Of a stretch of DNA of 64,000 nt, positions 48,657-59,699 are shown in pieces (the first letter of the stretch is position 1; every line of letters starts with the position of its first letter). The stretch covers positions 63,557,613 through 63,621,612 of the forward strand of contig NC_133172.1 of assembly GCF_040802235.1 (NCBI RefSeq). Reading direction: 5' to 3'. Source of the DNA: Manis javanica. Lineage: Eukaryota; Chordata; Mammalia; Pholidota; Manidae. The position numbers and the translations under genes were made by a program. The notes below the pieces were generated by a model that was not told the origin of the DNA, ran no database searches, and saw only the letters and a list, made by a program, of their open reading frames with translations.

Positions 48657-49764
48657 CAGGCTATGTCATTGTCTATAGCCAGTCCTCTAGGTAATTATGT
48701 AAATAAACTTTTGGTTTGTGTCTAAGATAGTGGCCACCCCCAAGTACTGGGAACACATCGGTTCAGACGGCTTGCTCTGCCTTAGGGTAAGTCATCGGCT
48801 GGTAGCCAAAGACTATGTTAGGAATCTAACCCCAACTCTCTGATTTTATCCTCAAGATAAGTCTTTCTTGTTCCCACTATGCTATTCACATCTCAGCATT
48901 TTTAGGAAAATGAATCACGATGCTTGTCCCGTGTCTCTGCCCCACCTCACCTGCATCAGCTGGAACAGGTCTCAAGGTCAGCCCCGACTCAGAGCACGTG
49001 GAATGAACTCACGCTGCAAAGGGCGTGTGTCCTCTCTGGCTCTCTGGCTTAATCTATGTCCCTGGGTTCTTGGTGGGCCCTGCCCTCTTCCCGTCTGCTC
49101 TGTTTTGCTGCCTTACAGAACTGGAGCCACGGGAAGGTGGGCCACCCCTGTCCACGTGTGTGGGGAGGGGGTGGTGGCCAGCAGGCCCCGGGCTGTCCTC
49201 CATCCTAGCCTCTTTTCACGCAGAGGTGGGAGCACGGATTTCACCTAACAGCCCCTGTGGGCTCAGTAGCTGCCTTCCCTGCAGCCTCTCATCTCTGAAG
49301 AAGAGATGTCACCGTGTGCTGTGCTGCATTTCCATAAGGACCCGCTACAGGGAACAGAGGAGGGTTGCTGAGGCAGGTGTGGGGAGAGCTGCTGAAAGGC
49401 CAGGCGGGGGCAGCGTCCAGCTTTCCCTGGTGACACAAAGACGGCCCACCCACCGGGCAGGACGGCCTGGTCTGAATCCCTGCCCCTGTCCCCTGCCGGC
49501 CTTCCACACCATCCGTGTCCTTCAGCTCTGCCAGCCCTCTGCCAGGAGCTGAGGACGCTGTGGACAGGGGCCAGCCCAGCTCTCAGGCTGCTGGGGGTGG
49601 GGAGTGGGGAGCGGCCGGGAGGGGAGGCCACCAGAGCCAGAACCGGCGGTTGAGAAATGGGCACTCTCAGAGAAGAAGGCTGAGGGTTTCTCTGAAGTTA
49701 GCAATTGTATTTTATTTTAGGCACCCTCAATGTCTTTTTCTACTCTTTCCTGAAATCTGGGAGG

Positions 49765-49870
49765 GTTTAGAATGATTCCTTTTCACAGAAAGAGAAACCA
49801 AGGCTTTATGATGAAACTGACCACAGCAGAACAAAGCTGGGTCAGAACCCCTCACGTCTGGCTCTGGCGA
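49765..49870 (-). repeat. MIR SINE fragment
   Basis: TTTTCACAGAAAGAGAAACC, then AGCTGGGTCAGAACCCCTCACGTCTGG, is the complement-strand MIR pattern ('cagatgaggaaactgagg...gctgggattcgaacccaggtctg'). Confidence 0.5.
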
Positions 49871-51425
49871 GGACCTCACATTTGCAGACTTCCCTGGCTG
49901 GGGGGTGCCACCTGTGCCATTAGCGCCAGCAACTCCCAGCTCCGCCACATCCTGGCAGCAAGGGCGCTCTCCCCAGAATGTACTGCCATCCACAAGGTGA
50001 TGGAGGCCTGGAAACTTCTGTTCCATCAAAGTCTGCCAGACGCTATGCTTAGCCCCCGAGTCGATGCCAGGAGTGGGTTCTCCAATTATAGACGGTAACA
50101 AGCGGGCTATTTTCAAACTTCAGAGAACCCCCCAGAATATTCTGAACCAAAATGATATTTATAGAAGCCACTGGGCTTCTGGAAAGGAAGGAATAACTTC
50201 AGTGCATCAGCTGCTTTTGGGAGCGGGGGTGGGGGGTGGGGGGCAGGACGAGGACCTGGCACTGACGGGTCCCTCCCACCTGTCTCTGGGCCTGAGCTCA
50301 CGGAGAGCGGCCTCCTGAGTGCCCTAGTGCCATCCTGCCTGGGGCTGCCCCACCAGCTGGGGACACAGGCCATGCTGCGGGGTCACCGCCCCCCTCAGAG
50401 GCTCCTGTGGTTTTCTCCCGCCCATAGTCCCTCCCTCCCTGCTCCCACCCCGGACAGAGGTTCCGACAATGTCCCTGGACTGGTGTGATCTTCCTTAGAG
50501 AAAAAGGTGGAAATGGGATGAGTAGAATTTGGGTAGGGAAGGCCTGTAGGTAGAGACCCAAGCGCTCCGTGGGGTGTTGGGACAGGGCTCCGAAACCCTA
50601 TTGTAAATGCACGACCCACACGGACCATCGGACCAAGCAAAGGAGAGGCAGGAGGCAGCAATCCCTGAGCGGCCAGCTGGGCCCCGTGAGGCAGGGCCCT
50701 GCAGCAGGACGCGGGCTGGCTGGGGGCCGACTGCAGCCCACCCCCTCTGAGTGGACTGTGTCCCTCATTCATTCCATGTCAGGTCCCTGGCAGGTGCCTG
50801 GGCCTTTCTTCACCCCCTCCGCCAATACCCGCTCTGCTGCCAGATATGAATATGAGAGCATTTTCCAAAGGCTGGCATGGAGGGCAGGCATAAGGCTTTA
50901 TTTTGGGCTTGCGAAATTCCCTTCCTTCATGCCCAGCAGGTGCGTCGCCTCATTTAGATATTGGGGCCTAGAAATAGCACATAATTTACAATATAGCTTC
51001 CTTCAGGCATCTGGGTGCTATTTTAAAAAGCCCTCTGATGGGACAGATGGTGGCTAGAGCCTTTGTGCTTGCCAGTCGGGGGGGCACCCCAGCCTCAGGT
51101 GCCCAGCCCCCTGGGCAGGGGGGCCATGCTTCAGGAGGCAGTGTGGGAAGGAGGGTCCCATTAGGGCAGAGGCCTGCTCGCTCCCCTTGCAGGGCCCTGA
51201 GTAGGACAGGGCAGGGGGCAGGGGAAGGTGGACACAAGCCACTCAAGGGGCCATGTGCTGGGGAGGGGGCCCACGACCAGGAAGGAGGCGCTCCTGGTGT
51301 GTGGACGGCCCCCTCCACCCTTGATGGACGGAGGGGAGAGGGTGCAACTTTACTCTGTAAGCTCTCGCACAGGAACCCGCTGGGCATCTTTTGAAAAACC
51401 ATGTGTTGTCATTAGCTGTTGGGGG

Positions 51426-51830
51426 TAACTGCTGTCCCCCCAATTCACATGCTGAGGTCTTGAGCCCCAAGTCCCTCAGAATGTGGCCTTATTTGGCAAC
51501 AGGGTCTTTGCAGATGCTGTCCAGCTAAGAGGAGGTCATTAGGGTAGGTCCTCACCCAGCACAGCTGGCTTCCCTGGAAAAAAGGGGAAAGGTGGCCACG
51601 CAGACGGGTGCACAGGGAGAAGCCAGGTGGACATGGAGGCACAGGGGGGCTGGCACTTCTAACACTCAGGAGCAGACAGGGCGGCAAGGCGGCAGGAGCT
51701 GGGGGAGGCCCTGGGCAGACCCTCCCGGGCAGCCATGAGCGGAACCAGCACCTGGGCCTCGGGCCTCCGGCTCCCAGAGCTGTTGGCCGCACAGTGGGGT
51801 CTTTGTTAGGGCAGCCACCGCACAGACCCA
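51426..51830 (+). repeat. Ancient interspersed repeat (MaLR/LTR-like), copy 1
   Basis: GTCCCCCCAATTCACATGCTGAGG, then CTCAGAATGTGGCCTTATTTGG and AGAGGAGGTCATTAGGGTAGG, then a GGGAGAAGCCAGGTGGACATG stretch. The same order of phrases recurs at 55268-55510 and 62270-62520. It is a widespread old mammalian repeat. The class (MaLR-type LTR) is tentative. Diverged fossil. Confidence 0.5.
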
Positions 51831-53069
51831 TTGACTAAGGGGCCCGTTCCCAGCTGCAGCTCAGCCCATCTTGTCCCTTGAGGGGAGGCAGTGCCGCGGG
51901 CCTGGGACAGTCCCCACATGGGCTGTGTCTGGTGTGGTCCCCACCAATGCTCCTACTGTCCTCTCACATGGGGAGGAGGCGAGGGCTGAGTGGGGGCCCC
52001 TGCCCCTTGCTGCGTGGCTCCAGCCAGGGCCGGGCCAAGGCGCCTGACCCCGTACCGCAGCTGGGGCTGGCGTGGGGCTGCTGGCGGCCTCCCTGCAGAG
52101 CAGCAGGGTGCCCCCCCCCCACGTGTCAAGGACTCAGCCGGTCTCCTTTGGACTCCGGCCTCGTTCCTGAGTGACACCCTCCAGGGTCCAGCCAGAGGCA
52201 GCCGAGACACGCAGACCCAGCCCGGTGAGCGACACCCCATGGCCTGGGGGTGGGAAGAGGCCTGCTAACGGGGGCAGGAGCTGCCACCACACCTGCGAAG
52301 TTGGGTGGGGTCTGATGAGCCATTTTGGGAAGGGGTGGGTGCCTCAGCCAGGGTCAGATTCTGGGCCCCGGGAGGGGAGTGCTGTGGGGCCCCTGCACGC
52401 GTGCCCCCCACCGCCCGCTTCCTCCGGCCTTGGCCTCCTCCCTTCTCTCTGCCACCTCCCTGCCAGCAGGAGCTCACGCCCCGCTGCTAGTACTGCTCCC
52501 ATTTCTGGTCTCTGCTCCCCTGGGTGCAGCGGCCCCCACCCCGTCTCCCGCCGGCCCTGCTCCTCATTCCTGACACGTCGCAGCTTGATGCCCTGACCCC
52601 GGTGGGCCCTGCTCTGAGGGCACAAGGGCCCAGATCATCCAGGGCCCCTGCTGCTCCCTGCGGCCGGCCAGGCTCAGCATTGTGGCGGACAGGTCCGGGT
52701 GCAGGGACCCTTTACCGGCCCAGCAGCCCCACCCCTGTGCACCTGAGTCCCAGCTGCTGGGTTCCCGAGGCCGCTCACCTCAGGGACAGCCCAGTGAGGA
52801 GGGGAGGGGTGTGTGCTCAGACTCAGTCCATGTGGCCACACCCCAAGCTGCAGGTGGGCACAGTACTGTGGAGGTGGCTCTGCCTTGGGGGCAGACGGCT
52901 CAGATGCGTTTGCACAAGTCAGATCTGCCCCGGGGGGACCCAAGGGCAGCCTCAGCTTCACAACAGGAACTGTCTGCGCGGCAGCATCCCCACAGTCCTC
53001 GAAATGGCGCTTCCCATTTTAGTGAAAGTCTTCCCTGGGGGAGCAGTCCTCTCCCCTAAGTGGGCCCAG

Positions 53070-53650
53070 CATTGGGGCCACCTCGTGGGCAGAATCAGCA
53101 GTGGGGACAGGTTGAAGTGGTTCAGTCTGTCTTTGAGGGGCATGCCAGCCCAGGGTCCCCCCGAAGCCTTCTCATTATAAGGGGAGGGGTTCTGGGAGAT
53201 GTGGGCAGTGACGGAGGTGCGGTTCCAGGGCTGGGGAGGGTCGCCAGGTTTGGAAGGGGCAGCCTTGCCTGGGAGGAGGAGGGGCACCACCAGCCCCCCG
53301 CAGGCAGGCAGGGCCGGCTGATCTCTGGAGGGCGGAGGGAGGGAGAGAGCACAAAGGTGAGGACTCCAGTCCTCCAAGCATCTGCCAGGCCCCTGCCGCA
53401 GGGCTAATTCAGAGCCACAGGCCCCTGCATGTGAAATCACTACTTGGCCCCCAGTCATCTCCCAGTCACCCCTCAGGACGTGGGTGCTCCCAGTCAGGAC
53501 CAGCAGGCCTGAGTGGTGTCACACTGCCTCCTGGCTCTGCTTGCCCTCTGGTGGCCACTCCCATATTTGGGGGCCACTCCCATATTTGGGGGCCACTCCC
53601 ATATTTGGGGGCCAGCACTTCCCACACTTGACCCAGACAAGAATGGCAGG
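53070..53650 (-). pseudogene. Partial duplicate of SNAI3 exon 2 (5' part) plus intron 1 sequence
   Basis: 53070-53324 matches SNAI3 exon 2 positions 56081-56379, and 53325-53650 matches adjacent intron 1 (56380-56430 and 56727-56965), all in the same orientation. The exon part translates to [27 protein letters not shown] and MPLKDRLNHFNLSPLLILPT, against [25 protein letters not shown] and [20 protein letters not shown] in SNAI3. A block of about 20 residues present in SNAI3 is missing, as is a parental intron stretch of about 300 bp. The acceptor AG before the exon is kept and the frame stays open. It lies about 150 bp beyond the SNAI3 stop, so it cannot be an ordinary SNAI3 exon. No zinc-finger part is included. 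It is called a non-functional exon copy. Confidence 0.85.
53553..53609. repeat. 19-nt tandem repeat x3, each unit a perfect CArG box
   Basis: Unit GGCCACTCCCATATTTGGG repeated three times without change. Each contains CCATATTTGG, which fits CC(A/T)6GG, at 53561-53570, 53580-53589 and 53599-53608. The matching place in SNAI3 intron 1 (about 56898-56920) has one diverged, non-CArG unit, so the array arose within the duplicate. Confidence 0.85.
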
Positions 53651-53806
53651 CCGTGGGCTTCTCTGGGTCCGAAGAGCAGCAGGTGGCAGCAGGCTGGTGG
53701 GGGGCTAGGCCTGCCTTCCCAGGACACCAGGCAGCACTGGGCCACCAGGCGGGGTGCCAGCTGGTGACTGGGTGAGGTCCTGCCCTCCTACCTGCACCAG
53801 CCCCGC

Positions 53807-56800
53807 TCAGGGGCCGGGGCAGCAGCCGGACTCTTCGTGCCTCAGCAGGAGGGACACGCGGGAGAAGGTCTTGGCGCAGCAGCTGCACTGGTATTTCCTG
53901 GTGTCAGAGTGCGTCTGCAGGTGGGCCCGGAGGTTGGAGCGGTCCGCGAAGGCCCTGCCGCACTGAGAGCAGGCATAGGGCTTCTCTCCTGGGGGAGAGG
54001 GCGGCCGAGTAAGCCAGCATCTGGGGTGGCCACAGAAAGCATCCCCAGGCTCGTGTCCCTGTTCATAAATGACCAGCCCTGACCCCCGCCTCCAAATGTC
54101 CACTCAGAGTACCCCCAGTGAGTCTGCTGCATTCTATTGCCCTCTTGGGAGGCAAGTGACAGGGGGCCTTAGCACCTGCCTCGGGAGGAAACACTAGGGC
54201 CCAGAGGCCAGGCTCTCACCCAAGGTTGGAGCCGCTCAGGGACGGGGAGGGACGGGGCGGAGAGTCACACTCGGCAGGGCTGCAGTATCTAAAGCCCTTC
54301 CTAAGAGGACAGCTGTGGCACAGGTCTTTGCTGGATCTACCTCCGTTGCTAGATGTTTCTCTCTCTGGGGCCCTTGGCTGGGGGGCCGTGAGCAGCTCTG
54401 GGAGCTTTCCTGCAGCTGTACCCACCCCCTGAAGGCCAGGGGCAGACCCCAGCTGGGCTCCTGCCGAGTCCACTTCAAAGGCGGGCTGAAGCAGTGCGCC
54501 TAGTTTCAGCCTGCACCCTATGAATCCTGCGAGAAGCGAGCCTGCAGCCCCCATTGTGGACACCCTAGTACGTTCCCCAGCAGGTCGGCCTCTGTGGGAC
54601 CTCCTGCCCTCGTGGCTCCCCAGCCAAGAGCAGCGAGCCCCCGACAGTGTGATGGGCGCTCGGGGACATCGCAGGGATTTCCAGCCTGGTGAATCCTCTC
54701 CCCGGCCTCCACCCTAGAGTGACTCAGAAGATTCTAGTCACGGAGCTGTGACTTGGGAATGAGGGAGGCTCCGATTACAGAAAGTGTGTGTTGCAACTGC
54801 GGGCCCGCCACCCGGACCAGAGCCTGACTGCTGGAGCTCTGTCCTGGTGCCGCTGTCCCTCTGCACTCCCTCCCTGCACGGCTCTGTCTCTGTGCTCTTT
54901 CATGGTGGGTCTGACAAAACACCAGACTCAAGGTGAAGGCCTGAGGGGGGTCCCATCCAGCCCCTGGCCACCCCTGGGCACAGCGGGCCGCTTCTGCTCT
55001 TTTTGGGCAGCAGCAATGACTCGACTGCATGGAGAGGCTGAAGTTCTAGTGAGCGGCCACATCTGTGTCCCTTCCGCACCTGCGCCTCTCCGAACCCTGG
55101 GGGCTGCCGGGTGTCTCTGCCCCTCAGACAGGCCGTGACCCTGGGGCCCTCACCCCCAGCCACGCCTTTCTAGCTCCTCCCTCTCCTCCTGCTCCGGAAT
55201 TCTGAAAGGCCATGGAGTGTGAGCGGTCAAACCCTGCTGAGGCCCCATGCATCCTGCACTTGGCCAGGTGTTAGGGGTTGGATTTTGTCCACCAAAATGA
55301 TAGGTCCGTGCCCTAAGCCTTGAACCTGACCGTGTCTGGAAAGTAGGAACTTTGTGGACAACATGTGGTTAAGATGAGGTCAGACCTGCATCCAATATGA
55401 CAGAGGTCCTCATAACCAGAGGGGAATTTGGGTCCAGACACACATGGTGCACAGGCCCTGCGAGGAGGACAGAGACGGAGGGATGTGGCCACGAGCCAGG
55501 TGCACTCCGGGCCCCCAGGAGCTGGGAGGGGAGGAGGACCCGCCCCTGGAGCCTCCGGAGGGAACAGGGCTCCCCGTGCCTAGATCACAGACTCCCGGCT
55601 CCAGGACCAGGAGAGAACATGTCTGATGGGTTGAGCCCCCCCGGTTTATGGGGACTTGGGGGGCGGCCTCAGGACGCTGGGGAGCAGAGCTGGGGGTGAG
55701 GGTCCCTCTGGCCTGTGACATCGGCCCCTCCCCTCTCCTAGCCCAGGCCCCTCCGGCACCACGCAGACCATACCTGTGTGGGTGCGGATGTGGCCCCGCA
55801 GCAGCCAGGGTCTGGAGAAGGCCTTGCCACAGATGGTGCAGAGGCAGGGCAGTGTGTGCGTGCGGATGTGCATCTTGAGGGCACCCAGGCTGGTGCACTC
55901 CTTGTCACAGAACTTGCAGGTGAAGCAGAGCTGGCAGGGCAGCTGCCGGTGCCTGGCCAGCCCGGCCGGCGAGTGATGGGCCTTGTGGCAATGGAGGCAC
56001 CGGGAGCACCCTGGGGCGCTGGGAGCCCGCTCGGCCCTGAGCAATCTGTCTGGAGTCTGGTCCGCATCTGGGGATGGAATCGGGGGCCACCGCGTGGGCA
56101 GAACCAGCAGCGGGGGCAGGCCGAGGTGTTTCAGTCTGTCTGTGAGGGGCACGCTGGGGGATAGGCCAGCCCTGAGGTCTGCCAGGCCAACTTCCAGGGG
56201 GCCTGGCCCAGGGAAGCCCCAAGCCTCCTCATCATGAGACGGGGGCTGGGAAATGTGGGTGATGACAGAGGTGCTGTTCCAGGGCCGGGGAGTGTCGCCA
56301 GGTGTGGAAGGGGCAGCTCTGTCTGGGAGGAGGAGGGGCACCACCAGCCCCCCACAGGCAGAACAGGCGCCATTGATTTCTAGAGGGTGGAGGGAGGGAG
56401 AGAGCACAATCGTGAGGACTCCACTCCTCTGTGTCCTCGAAGACGTGTGCCCTGGTCTAAGCCAAGCCTGTCTTCTAGGCCACGGGCAGGTGGGTGGGCA
56501 GTGGGAGGGCCGCACAGTGGGGGTGCAGGTGAGGGAAGCGCCCCGCCCGCAGCCTGGGGAGCGTGGGTCTGGAGGGAGAATCTTACTCCATCTTTACAAA
56601 TCAAGACACCTTACAGGATCCCAAACAGCCCTCATGGGGCCAAGCAAGGCTCCCTCCCTTCCCCGGGCATGGTGGCCCTCTCCCTAACCCCATGCCATCT
56701 CAGGACCAGCTGAGAGTAGCGTCTGCCAGGCCACCTCCGCAGGGCTAATTCAGAACACTCGCCACAGGCCGCTGCATGTGAAATCACTGACTGGCCTCCA

Positions 56801-59130
56801 CTCGGCCCCCAGTCACCCCTCAGGACGTGGGTGCTCCCGGTCAGAACGGGCAGGCCTGGGTGGTGTCACACTGCCTCCTGGCTCAGCTTGCCCTCAGGGG
56901 GTCACTCATGTTTGTGGGCCAGCATGTCCCAGTCTCATGCTTGACCCAGACAAGAGTCCAGGCAGGAGCCCCCAAAGTAAGCAGGTTAGCAGGTAAGAAT
57001 TAAATTGTTCATTTCCCTGAAGTGCAAACCTCCAAACAGCCCTCAACCCTTTTCTTGTTATATATGTGTTGAAATAAATCTCTGGCCCTGTTTCTATCTC
57101 TGTGCCAAGCCTTTGGGTAAAGAATGAAAGACATTATTTCTTTCTTTGGGAGAAAATATTTGCAAATCAGAAATTTGATAAATCAGGTTTCTCCAAAGAA
57201 GACATACAAATGGCCAATAAGCACATGAAGAGATGCTCAACATAATTAGCCATCAGGGAAATGCAAATTGGGGCCACAGTGAGATGCCACATCACACCCA
57301 CTAGGAAGACTAAAATTAGAAATAGACAATTACAAGTGCTGGTGTGGCTCTAGAGCAATGGGGGTGTTGAAGGAAGGTTCCCACCCCCCTCTCTCCTGAC
57401 CGGTCACAAAATCAGCACGTAGGTCTCTCTCCTTGAGCACTGACAGGTTAAGAGACGAAGCCCAAGGAAGTTCTGGGGAGACAGTGGCAGCCCGAGAGCC
57501 TAGGGACTCTGCCACCCACAGGAGCTTCACTAGAGGCCTTTCCACTGGCACAAAGCCTAAGGCTCAGCCACCTCTTTGGCCCCAGGCATGGCCATGGGGC
57601 CAAACTCTGTCTGGGTCCCCAGGGCGGCCCCAGAGGGAGGGCAGGGCAGAGAAGCAGCGGAGCTGGTGCCACCGACGACGCACTACTACTAGTGCCCTCA
57701 ACACCGCCTCCTAGACTCTAGGTGTGCTTGGCTTTTTATTCATTCTGCAGCTCGGATTCCTGGGAGAAGAGACCTTTAAGTTCCTCTGTCTTCAGGGATT
57801 CCCTAGGGCCTAAAAGGGTGCTTATTTAAAGGGAGAAAGTGAGGGACCCCAGACCCAGGGCTTCAGGTCCGTCCTGGGGTAACACCCTTGCCGAAGGAGG
57901 CTCGCCATCTGGTCCTCAGAAAGCTGGAGCTGCAGCAGGGCTGAGGAGGGACAGAGGTGGGTGGGGAGGAGTGGGGAGAGGGGCGCAGAGAGCGGGACAG
58001 GGCTGCCAGGCTGCCCCCAGACAGGCTGCCCCCGGGTCTCCCACGGCCGCCAGGATTTGCACAGTCAAGTGGTAGAGGAGGGTGGGCTGGACAACTGGGC
58101 TCTGAACCATGGTTTTGAACACAACCCGTGTAAATTCAATTTTTCATCATCTATATATGAAACAAAGATCTGCTTTACAGTGAGTACTGCGCTCCGATGG
58201 CCTCTGTTCAATTTTGATTTATAAAGTTGCTGGTGGTGACTCATTAAATGGATTTCAAAAGCGGAGTTGAGGAGCCTGCCCGGAGGAGGCGCCCCCTGGT
58301 GACAGCGGGCCTGGGCGTCCGTCGGGGGGCTTCCTCCCCACTCTGGTTTGAGATGGATCGCTAAAGGGCTCTGAGGCCTCTTCAGTGCCCACCTCCCCGA
58401 GCCCACCAGCTGCCCCCCAAAAGATCTTCGCCCCAAGGAGCTGCTGGGCTGGGGGCACGGCTCTGACCACTCCAGAGAGGCCTTTGTCCTGGGACCTTCC
58501 CGTGTCCCGTGCCTGCAGTGGCGGCGCGGGCGGGAGGAGAGGAGACCCACGGAGGGGTGAGGAGGCCCGGGGGGCCCAGAGGACAGCGGGACAGGCCCGG
58601 CCCTGGCGCCTAGCAGCCTGTGTCACTCCTCCAGCCGCCTGGCTCCCCGCCCCAGCCGGGGTCGTCCGCGGGGCCCTTCCTCAGCAGCCCCGTGCCACCC
58701 TCGGTCTCACCCACCACCGTCCTCGGGACCCCTCCCTAAACCCTGCACCAGTAAGTTGGCCACGGGTTCCCTTAGCTGGGATGGGTGCCCCACTCCACAG
58801 CAGGAGAGCCCCAGGGTGACTGAGGGCCTAGAAACTTCTCTAAGTGGGGAGAGACTCCCACCCACTCTGCCCCACGCAGGGCCAAGGTACCCGAAGTGGA
58901 CAAGACGCCCGCGGGCCACCTTCCTACCGCAGCCGTGGGGTCGCGGCCCCAGATGTGCTGCCGAGCTGACTCCTTCCTCCCACCTGGGTCGGGGGCCTCG
59001 CCCGCTCACCCGCGCAGCTGAGCCCTGGTGGGCCATGTCGCCCCGCACCCCTACCTCTCTGCGTCTCCAGCTGCCCGTAGTTGGGGACCCTGTGGCTGGA
59101 GTGCGTTTTCACCAGGAACGAGCGCGGCAT
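53807..59130 (-). CDS. SNAI3: SNAI3, Snail family zinc-finger repressor 3, complete
   Basis: Three coding exons: 59130-59055, 56379-55774 and 53988-53807, GT-AG, 287 aa (human 292). The N-terminal SNAG motif MPRSFLVK recruits LSD1-type corepressors in this family. C-terminal C2H2 fingers bind E-box DNA: finger 1 C153/C156/H169/C174, finger 2 C180/C183/H196/H200, finger 3 C206/C209/H222/H226, finger 4 C234/C237/H250/H254 and finger 5 C262/C265/H278/C283. The [15 protein letters not shown] and [10 protein letters not shown] signatures are intact. Finger 1 ends HRQLPC, where other Snails have HRQLHC or HKQLHC, and the finger 1-2 linker is about three residues shorter than in human. Start: the ATG opening the SNAG motif, within a CpG island. 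The gene is nuclear. No disruption was seen. Confidence 0.97.
55268..55510 (+). repeat. Ancient interspersed repeat (MaLR/LTR-like), copy 2
   Basis: GGGGTTGGATTTTGTCCACC, AAGATGAGGTCAGACCTGCA, TCCAATATGACAGAGGTCCT, GGGGAATTTGGGTCCAGACA: the same ordered phrases as at 51426 and 62270. It sits in SNAI3 intron 2, just downstream of exon 2. Fossil. Confidence 0.55.
57120..57365 (+). mobile_element. LINE-1 ORF2 fragment
   Basis: TTCTCCAAAGAAGACATACA, AATGGCCAATAAGCACATGA, GCCATCAGGGAAATGCAAAT and CACATCACACCCACTAGGAA are the conserved L1 ORF2 stretch in sense. Truncated at both ends, within SNAI3 intron 1. Confidence 0.8.
58684..58749. repeat. 66-bp direct repeat, copy 1 (SNAI3 intron 1 side)
   Basis: Nearly identical to 59634-59699 (GCAGCCCCGTGCCACCCTC...CTCGGGACC...CCTGCACC). 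There is one substitution near the start and a few one-base length or base differences. The pair brackets SNAI3 exon 1 and its CpG island. Confidence 0.85.
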
Positions 59131-59560
59131 GCTCCCCTGGCGGCCGCGGGTCCCCCCGTGCGTCCCGGCGCCCGCGGGCAGCGCGGCCGGCAGGTGCCGG
59201 GAGGGCGGGTCGTTAGCATACCGCTCCGCCGGGGCCAATGAGGGCGCGGCGCGTGCGGGGCGGAGGCCGCGGGGCGGGGCCGGGCCACGCCCAGGACAGG
59301 TGCGCGGCCGGAGAGGGGGCGCTGCTGCGGGGGCTCCCCGCCCGACTGCGCTGGCGCGCGCCCCGAGCCACCCAGACCCCTGGGGCCTGGCGCACCCGCT
59401 CGCGGGGGACTAGAGGGCGCAGGTCAGGGCTGGCGGGGCGCCGACCAGGCTCCGGTCCGCAGGGCGGGGGGCGCGCGAGCAGCCCCCCCTCGGAGAGCCC
59501 TCGCTCCCGCCGCGCCCCGCCCTCCGCCCGCGCAGGCCGCCAGCGGTGGGGTCCGTAGGA
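58900..59560 (-). promoter_or_regulatory. SNAI3: SNAI3 CpG-island promoter
   Basis: A dense CpG stretch covering exon 1 (59055-59130) and about 430 bp upstream, with GC-box-like GGGGCGGGGCC at about 59270-59282 and no clear TATA box. Transcription is toward lower coordinates. Confidence 0.7.
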
Positions 59561-59633
59561 CGCGGGGTCGAGGTGGGCAAGCCCTGGGCCCCAGCCCACC
59601 CAGCCCCCAGCCACAGTGGTGAGCAGGGGGTCC

Positions 59634-59699
59634 GCAGCCCCGTGCCACCCTCAGTCTCACCCACCCACCGTCCTCGGGACCCTCCCTAAAACCTGCACC
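59634..59699. repeat. 66-bp direct repeat, copy 2 (upstream of SNAI3)
   Basis: Partner of 58684-58749 in the same orientation, about 950 bp away, upstream of the SNAI3 promoter. Confidence 0.85.

Larger units (their letters stand above)
46471..53069. other. Intergenic region between MVD promoter and the SNAI3 duplicate
   Basis: No gene could be supported. It contains an L1M fragment (46980-47170), a likely solitary LTR (47940-48656), a MIR fragment (49765-49870), an ancient repeat (51426-51830) and AT-rich, low-CpG stretches at 50120-50230 and 50820-51040 that might be conserved non-coding elements. The rest is GC-rich unique-looking sequence. Confidence 0.55.
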
